Position numbers and translations under genes: made by a program. Below are positions 59,761 to 64,000 of a DNA stretch of 64,000 bases, in pieces. A model generated the notes under the pieces. It ran no database searches. It was not told where the DNA came from and worked only from the letters and a program-made list of their open reading frames with translations. This DNA is from an uncultured Pelagibacteraceae bacterium (GTDB lineage: Bacteria > Pseudomonadota > Alphaproteobacteria > Pelagibacterales > Pelagibacteraceae): assembly GCA_902521005.1 (NCBI GenBank), contig CABYPZ010000004.1, forward strand, positions 1 through 64,000. The letters run 5' to 3'. The stretch's first letter is position 1, and each line of letters begins with the position of its first letter.

Positions 59761-59806
59761 TATTTATATAGTATATTAAAGAAATCTACATACAACATAT
59801 AGTTGT
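59761..59806. promoter_or_regulatory. Paired NrdR-box-like operator upstream of nrdA
   Basis: ACAACATATAGTTGT (59792-59806) is a palindrome resembling the NrdR box. The core ATATAGT recurs exactly 31 bp upstream (59766-59772 and 59797-59803), three helical turns, the spacing usual for NrdR box pairs. The second site is 31 bp before the nrdA ATG. Assigned by inspection. Confidence 0.6.
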
Positions 59807-59836
59807 TTTACAAAAAAAACCTATAAAAGGGAGCAA

Positions 59837-61774
59837 ATGAACAAAGTACTTTCTCAAGCCATCAAACAAGCTGTCTCTGAATTTACACCTCATAATCAAG
59901 ATTTAAATAAAGAAAAAAGACCAGATTTATTCTCTCTAAACAATAACACAGAACTATTCCAAAATTCCAAAGGCATAACTATCAAAATCGATAGATCTAG
60001 AGATGAAAATTTAACTGATTTTGGTAGAGCAACATTGAGCGATAGATACTTAGGTGAAAACGAGTCTTTTCAAGATCTATTTGCCAGAGTTGCTAGTCAT
60101 TATGCAGATGACAACTTACATGCTCAAAGATTATACAACTATATTAGTAACTTATGGTTTATGCCAGCTACACCTGTTTTATCAAACGGTGGAACAAATA
60201 GAGGTTTGCCTATTTCATGTTTTTTAAATGAAGCTAATGATAGCCTAAATGGTATTTTAGATTTATGGAGTGAGAATGTTTGGTTGGCAGCAAGAGGAGG
60301 TGGTATAGGTAGCTATTGGGGAAATTTAAGATCTATTGGAGAAAAAATTGGGAGAGTAGGAAAAACTTCTGGAATAATTCCTTTTATAAAAGTTATGGAC
60401 TCTTTAACAATGGCAATTAGCCAAGGCTCACTAAGGAGAGGCTCAGCTGCATGTTATCTACCAATTGATCACCCAGAAATAGAAGAATTTATTGAAATGA
60501 GAAGACCAACAGGTGGTGACCCAAATAGAAAAGCTTTAAATTTACACCACGGAGTTTTAGTTTCAGATGCTTTTATGAGAGCTGTGGAAACAGATGAGCA
60601 ATGGGCTTTAAAAAGTCCAAAAGATGGTGCGGTACAATCAACTGTTTCAGCAAGAAATCTATGGATAAGATTATTAACTGCTAGAATTGAAACAGGCGAA
60701 CCTTATATAATTTTTATTGATACCGTTAATAGACAAATTCCACAACATCATAAACTTGCTGGTTTAACTGTTAAAACATCTAACTTATGTAGTGAAATTA
60801 CTTTACCAACTGGTTTAGATAAGGAAGGCAGAGACAGAACCGCTGTTTGTTGTTTATCTTCTTTAAACATAGAAAAGTATGATGAATGGAAAGATGATGA
60901 AAACTTTATATCAGATGTTATGAGATTTTTAGATAATGTGCTAACAGACTTTATTGATAATGCACCTGAAGAATTTAGTGATGCAACTTATTCAGCAATC
61001 AGAGAAAGAAGTGTAGGATTAGGAGTTATGGGTCTTCATTCTTATTTTCAAAAAAAGATGGTTCCACTAGAATCTGTTATGAGCAAAGTTTGGAATAAAA
61101 AAATATTTGAGAATATTCAAAAGAAAGTTGATCAATCATCAAAAGATCTAGCTGAAGAAAGAGGCCCGTGTTTAGATGCTGAGGAATATGGAATTAAAGA
61201 AAGATTTTCAAACAAAACTGCTATAGCACCAACCGCATCAATTTCTATAATTTGCGGTGGCACATCCCCAGGTGTAGAGCCAATTGCTGCCAATAGTTAC
61301 ACTCACAAAACTCTATCTGGCTCATTTAATGTTCGAAATAAATATCTCAAAGAATTGCTAGCAAAACACAACAAAGACAATGATGAAACATGGTCTACTA
61401 TTACCACAAACCAAGGCTCAGTATCACATTTGGATTTTTTAACAAAAGAAGAAAAAGATGTGTTCAAAACAGCTTTTGAGCTAGATCAAAAATGGATTGT
61501 AGAATTAAGTGCTGATAGAACACCACATATTTCTCAAGCACAATCTATAAATATCTTTTTACCAGCAGATGTTCACAAAAAAGAACTTCATCAAATACAT
61601 TATCAGGCTTGGAAGAAAGGATTAAAGAGCCTTTATTATTGTAGATCTAAATCTATTCAAAGGGCAGAAAATGTTAATGATGCTAATTCAACAGATATTA
61701 CAGCTAATGTATATAAATCAAAAAAACAACAAGAAAACCAACCAGAATACGAGGAGTGCTTATCATGTCAGTAA
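59837..61774 (+). CDS. nrdA: Class I ribonucleotide reductase alpha subunit
   Basis: Reduces ribonucleotides to deoxyribonucleotides. The 645-residue protein has WFMPATPVLSNGGTNRGLPISCFLNE (first redox Cys), ENVWLAARGGGIGSYWG, KTSNLCSEITLPTG (thiyl-radical Cys), TAVCCLSSLNI (second redox Cys) and the C-terminal tail EECLSCQ (CxxC for re-reduction). The N-terminus lacks the usual ATP-cone, consistent with the short length compared with E. coli NrdA (761). Preceded by a GGGAGC site. The gene overlaps nrdB by 10 bp. Confidence 0.94.
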   Translation: MNKVLSQAIKQAVSEFTPHNQDLNKEKRPDLFSLNNNTELFQNSKGITIKIDRSRDENLTDFGRATLSDRYLGENESFQDLFARVASHYADDNLHAQRLYNYISNLWFMPATPVLSNGGTNRGLPISCFLNEANDSLNGILDLWSENVWLAARGGGIGSYWGNLRSIGEKIGRVGKTSGIIPFIKVMDSLTMAISQGSLRRGSAACYLPIDHPEIEEFIEMRRPTGGDPNRKALNLHHGVLVSDAFMRAVETDEQWALKSPKDGAVQSTVSARNLWIRLLTARIETGEPYIIFIDTVNRQIPQHHKLAGLTVKTSNLCSEITLPTGLDKEGRDRTAVCCLSSLNIEKYDEWKDDENFISDVMRFLDNVLTDFIDNAPEEFSDATYSAIRERSVGLGVMGLHSYFQKKMVPLESVMSKVWNKKIFENIQKKVDQSSKDLAEERGPCLDAEEYGIKERFSNKTAIAPTASISIICGGTSPGVEPIAANSYTHKTLSGSFNVRNKYLKELLAKHNKDNDETWSTITTNQGSVSHLDFLTKEEKDVFKTAFELDQKWIVELSADRTPHISQAQSINIFLPADVHKKELHQIHYQAWKKGLKSLYYCRSKSIQRAENVNDANSTDITANVYKSKKQQENQPEYEECLSCQ

Positions 61775-62772
61775 TTAAACAAGTTAAACAAGAAATTATT
61801 CAACCAAAAAAAATGGGTCTCCTTGTCGAGAACCCAGTTTATAAACCATTTAGATATCCTTGGTGTTATGATGCATGGTTAACCCAACAAAGAATTCACT
61901 GGTTACCGGAAGAAGTACCTCTTGGAGATGATGTTAGAGATTGGCAAAAAAACCTAACTCAATCAGAAAAAAATTTATTAACACAAATTTTTAGATTTTT
62001 TACCCAAGCTGATGTTGAAGTTAATAACTGTTATTTGCGACACTACACAACTGTATTTAAACCTACAGAAGTTTTAATGATGATGACAGCTTTTGCTGCA
62101 ATGGAAACTGTTCATATAGCAGCTTATTCACATTTACTTGATACAATTGGTATGCCCGAGTCAGAGTATTCAGCCTTCATGAAATATAAAGAAATGAAAG
62201 ATAAATACGATTACATGCAAGGCTTTAATGTAAATTCAAAAGAAGACATTGCTAAAACAGTTGCAGTTTTTAGTGCCTTTACCGAAGGCTTACAATTATT
62301 TGCAAGTTTTGCAATTCTATTAAATTTTCCTAGGCATAATAAAATGAAAGGAATGGGTCAGATTGTTACTTGGTCAGTAAGAGATGAAACTTTACATTGC
62401 AACTCTATGATTAGACTATTTAAAGAATTCATAAATGAGAATCCTCAAATATGGACACCAAAACTTAAAAAAGAATTATATGAATCTTGCAGAACTATAA
62501 TAGAGCACGAAGACGCTTTTATTGATTTAGCATTTGAAATGGGCCCTATGGAAGGTTTGACAGCTCAAGAGGTTAAAGATTATATAAGATTTATTGCAAA
62601 TAGAAGATTAACGCAATTAGGTTTACAGCCTATATACAAAGTAGATAAAAATCCTTTAACTTGGCTTGATACAATGCTTAATGCAGTTGAGCACATGAAC
62701 TTCTTTGAAGGAAGAGCAACTGAGTATTCAAAAGCATCTACACAAGGTAATTGGACAGAAGCTTTTAGTTAA
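61765..62772 (+). CDS. nrdB: Class I ribonucleotide reductase beta subunit
   Basis: Metal-radical subunit; the track start (GTG at 61756) is unlikely because ATG at 61765 follows GAGGAG at normal spacing, giving 335 residues. Ligand and radical positions are present: an Asp in FFTQADVEVN, METVHIAAYSHLL (Glu, His and the radical Tyr), TEGLQLFASF (Glu) and VRDETLHCNSM (Glu, His). The Tyr makes a Tyr-radical class Ia/Ib-type enzyme likely. No N-terminal ATP-cone. Translation is coupled with nrdA. Confidence 0.93.
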   Translation: MSVIKQVKQEIIQPKKMGLLVENPVYKPFRYPWCYDAWLTQQRIHWLPEEVPLGDDVRDWQKNLTQSEKNLLTQIFRFFTQADVEVNNCYLRHYTTVFKPTEVLMMMTAFAAMETVHIAAYSHLLDTIGMPESEYSAFMKYKEMKDKYDYMQGFNVNSKEDIAKTVAVFSAFTEGLQLFASFAILLNFPRHNKMKGMGQIVTWSVRDETLHCNSMIRLFKEFINENPQIWTPKLKKELYESCRTIIEHEDAFIDLAFEMGPMEGLTAQEVKDYIRFIANRRLTQLGLQPIYKVDKNPLTWLDTMLNAVEHMNFFEGRATEYSKASTQGNWTEAFS

Positions 62773-62779
62773 TATTAGT

Positions 62780-63904
62780 TTATCTCTGATTTAATTTAAT
62801 AACTTTTCGATACTTGCTGCCATTGTAACTTGCAAGTGGTCTTATCAATTTATTTGCAGCAAGTTGTTCCATGATATGAGCTGACCAACCAGTAATCCTA
62901 GACATGACAAAAATAGGTGTAAAAAAATCGGTATCAAAACCCATTAAATGGTAAGTTGGGCCAGTAGGGTAGTCAACATTAGGATGAATATTTTTACGAT
63001 CAATCATAACCTTTTCAACAATATCGTAGATTTTCTCAAATTTTTTATCCTTTTTAATCTTAGCAACTTTGCCAAAATATTCTCTCATTGTAGGAACTCT
63101 AGAGTCCCCACTTTTGTAAACTCTGTGACCAAAACCCATAACAACATCTTTATTATCTAAAGCTTTATTTATCCATTTAAGTGCATTTTCAGGTTTTTTT
63201 ATTTTATTCATCATATTCATAACCTCTTCATTTGCTCCACCATGAAGTGGACCTTTTAAACTAGCGATCGCTCCAGTAATTGCTCCATGTATATCTGATA
63301 AACTACTAGTTATTGTTCTAGCAGTAAAAGTTGAAACATTAAAACTGTGTTCTGCATAAAGTATTAAAGAAACGTCAAATGCTTTTACAATTTCTTTATC
63401 TGGAACTTTGCCAAAGCACATATGAAAAAAATTCTCTGAGAAAGATAACTTTTTTTTGGGAGGTATAATTTTTTTTCCTTTTCTTGATCTATAGAAAGCT
63501 GCAAGTGCAACAGGTGTTTTAGCAAAAATTCTCATTACTTTTCGCATATTAGCTTTTAAAGAATTGTCTTTAGTTTCCTTATCTTCAAGACCCATAATAC
63601 TAACTGCAGTTCTTGCTGCGTCCATAGGATGTGCTTTTCTTGGAAACTTCTTAATGTCCTCTAGTAAAGTTTTAGAAAGCATTCTTTCTTGTTTTTCTTG
63701 TTTTTCAAAATCTTTCAATTGTTTTTTAGTTGGTAGTTCACCATTTAAAATAAGATAAGCAACTTCTTCAAATTTACAATTAGCACACAAATCTTGAGCT
63801 GCGTATCCTCTATAAGTTAAAGAATTAATCTCCGGCATTACTTTTGATATTGATGTTTCATCAACAGTTACACCCATCAAACCCTTTTTTATATCTTCAC
63901 TCAT
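62780..63904 (-). CDS. prpC: 2-methylcitrate synthase (citrate-synthase family)
   Basis: The 374-residue protein is the short form typical of 2-methylcitrate synthase, smaller than alphaproteobacterial GltA (about 430). It shows LTYRGYAAQDLCANC, AEHSFNVSTFTARTITSSLSDI, LKGPLHGGANEEVMNM, VMGFGHRVYKSGDSR (catalytic His) and the Asp in PTGPTYHLMGFDTDFFTP. It overlaps the prpB stop (TAATG), which makes propionyl-CoA oxidation the likely role; citrate synthase activity as a side function is possible. Confidence 0.88.
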   Translation of the reverse strand: MSEDIKKGLMGVTVDETSISKVMPEINSLTYRGYAAQDLCANCKFEEVAYLILNGELPTKKQLKDFEKQEKQERMLSKTLLEDIKKFPRKAHPMDAARTAVSIMGLEDKETKDNSLKANMRKVMRIFAKTPVALAAFYRSRKGKKIIPPKKKLSFSENFFHMCFGKVPDKEIVKAFDVSLILYAEHSFNVSTFTARTITSSLSDIHGAITGAIASLKGPLHGGANEEVMNMMNKIKKPENALKWINKALDNKDVVMGFGHRVYKSGDSRVPTMREYFGKVAKIKKDKKFEKIYDIVEKVMIDRKNIHPNVDYPTGPTYHLMGFDTDFFTPIFVMSRITGWSAHIMEQLAANKLIRPLASYNGSKYRKVIKLNQR

Positions 63905-64000
63905 TACTCGTGTCCTTCTGAACTAAAATTATAAATTTTTTCGTCTAAACTGTTATATTTTTCGTAATCAACAAGTTCGTATAAACGTTTTCTGGACTGC
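63904..64000 (-). CDS. prpB: 2-methylisocitrate lyase (partial, C-terminal end only)
   Basis: Only the last 31 codons lie in the window. The minus-strand frame reads RKRLYELVDYEKYNSLDEKIYNF before the stop, like the C-terminal helix of PrpB (RxxLYxxxxYxxYexxLD). The stop codon overlaps the prpC ATG, as in the usual prpBC order. Not in the ORF track because it is cut by the window edge. Confidence 0.7.
   Translation of the reverse strand, partial: QSRKRLYELVDYEKYNSLDEKIYNFSSEGHE

Noticed and set aside
1-64000. CRISPR array, insertion sequences, prophage or defence genes
   Set aside because: No regularly spaced repeats, no transposase, integrase, capsid or nuclease motifs were found in the translations.

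Overview
The window is a gene-dense, very AT-rich stretch (about 30% G+C by eye) with one- to four-base gene overlaps and no gap over 200 bp. Together with the gene content (taurine-type transport and catabolism, sulfide:quinone oxidoreductase, a DmdA-like protein, a SpeD-SpeE fusion, few regulators) this points to a streamlined marine alphaproteobacterium of the SAR11 / Pelagibacter type. No phage genes, insertion sequences, CRISPR array or rRNA were seen. One tRNA (CAT anticodon) is present.

Layout. 1-3.2 kb (minus): sqr, a persulfide-dioxygenase-like hydrolase, cysE and cysK (cut by the window edge), a sulfide oxidation/assimilation cassette. 3.3-7.2 kb: 1-Cys peroxiredoxin, methyltransferase, Asp/Glu racemase, MFS and LysE-type exporters. 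7.3-13.6 kb (plus): a sugar ABC transporter (ATPase, binding protein, two permeases with unusual N-terminal additions) and a cytoplasmic GH63-like hydrolase. 13.6-17.7 kb: HisD/HpsN-type dehydrogenase, phosphate acyltransferase, bile-acid/sodium-symporter-family carrier, DhaK. 17.7-19.9 kb (plus): epoxide hydrolase, PsiE-like protein, two small membrane proteins missed by the ORF track, then a near-consensus Fur box in front of a 59-residue cysteine-rich protein also missed by the track. 19.9-25.2 kb (minus): taurine-type ABC transporter (with a giant permease), Ldh2-family dehydrogenase and DhaL in one operon. 25.4-31 kb (plus): taurine:pyruvate-type aminotransferase, alanine dehydrogenase, a SET-domain protein, a dimethylglycine/sarcosine-dehydrogenase-like flavoprotein and a small membrane protein.

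31-33 kb (minus): a protein with two helix-turn-helix regions, and GMP reductase. 33.1-40 kb: a surface-polysaccharide region with rmlA, rmlB, rmlC and an RmlD-like gene, glycosyltransferases and the tRNA. 40-44.7 kb: a compact methylthioadenosine module (apt divergent from mtnP, GFA protein, mtnA, class II aldolase, speD-speE fusion) that makes spermidine and recycles its by-product. 44.8-47.1 kb: polar amino-acid-type ABC binding protein and two permeases without an ATPase. 47-54 kb: DUF6165, GT9, GT4, redoxin, gamma-carbonic anhydrase and assorted metabolic genes. 54-64 kb: rpoZ, a dihydrouridine synthase, TauE/SafE exporter, DmdA-like GcvT protein, DUF4396, phosphohexomutase, nrdAB behind a paired NrdR-like operator, then prpC and the end of prpB (methylcitrate cycle).

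The unifying theme is reduced-sulfur and one-carbon economy: sulfonate uptake and deamination, sulfite export, sulfide oxidation, cysteine synthesis and MTA salvage. A second regular feature is that each of three transport operons has a hairpin plus U-run directly after the binding-protein gene. All functional assignments come from reading motifs in the translations; no database search was run.
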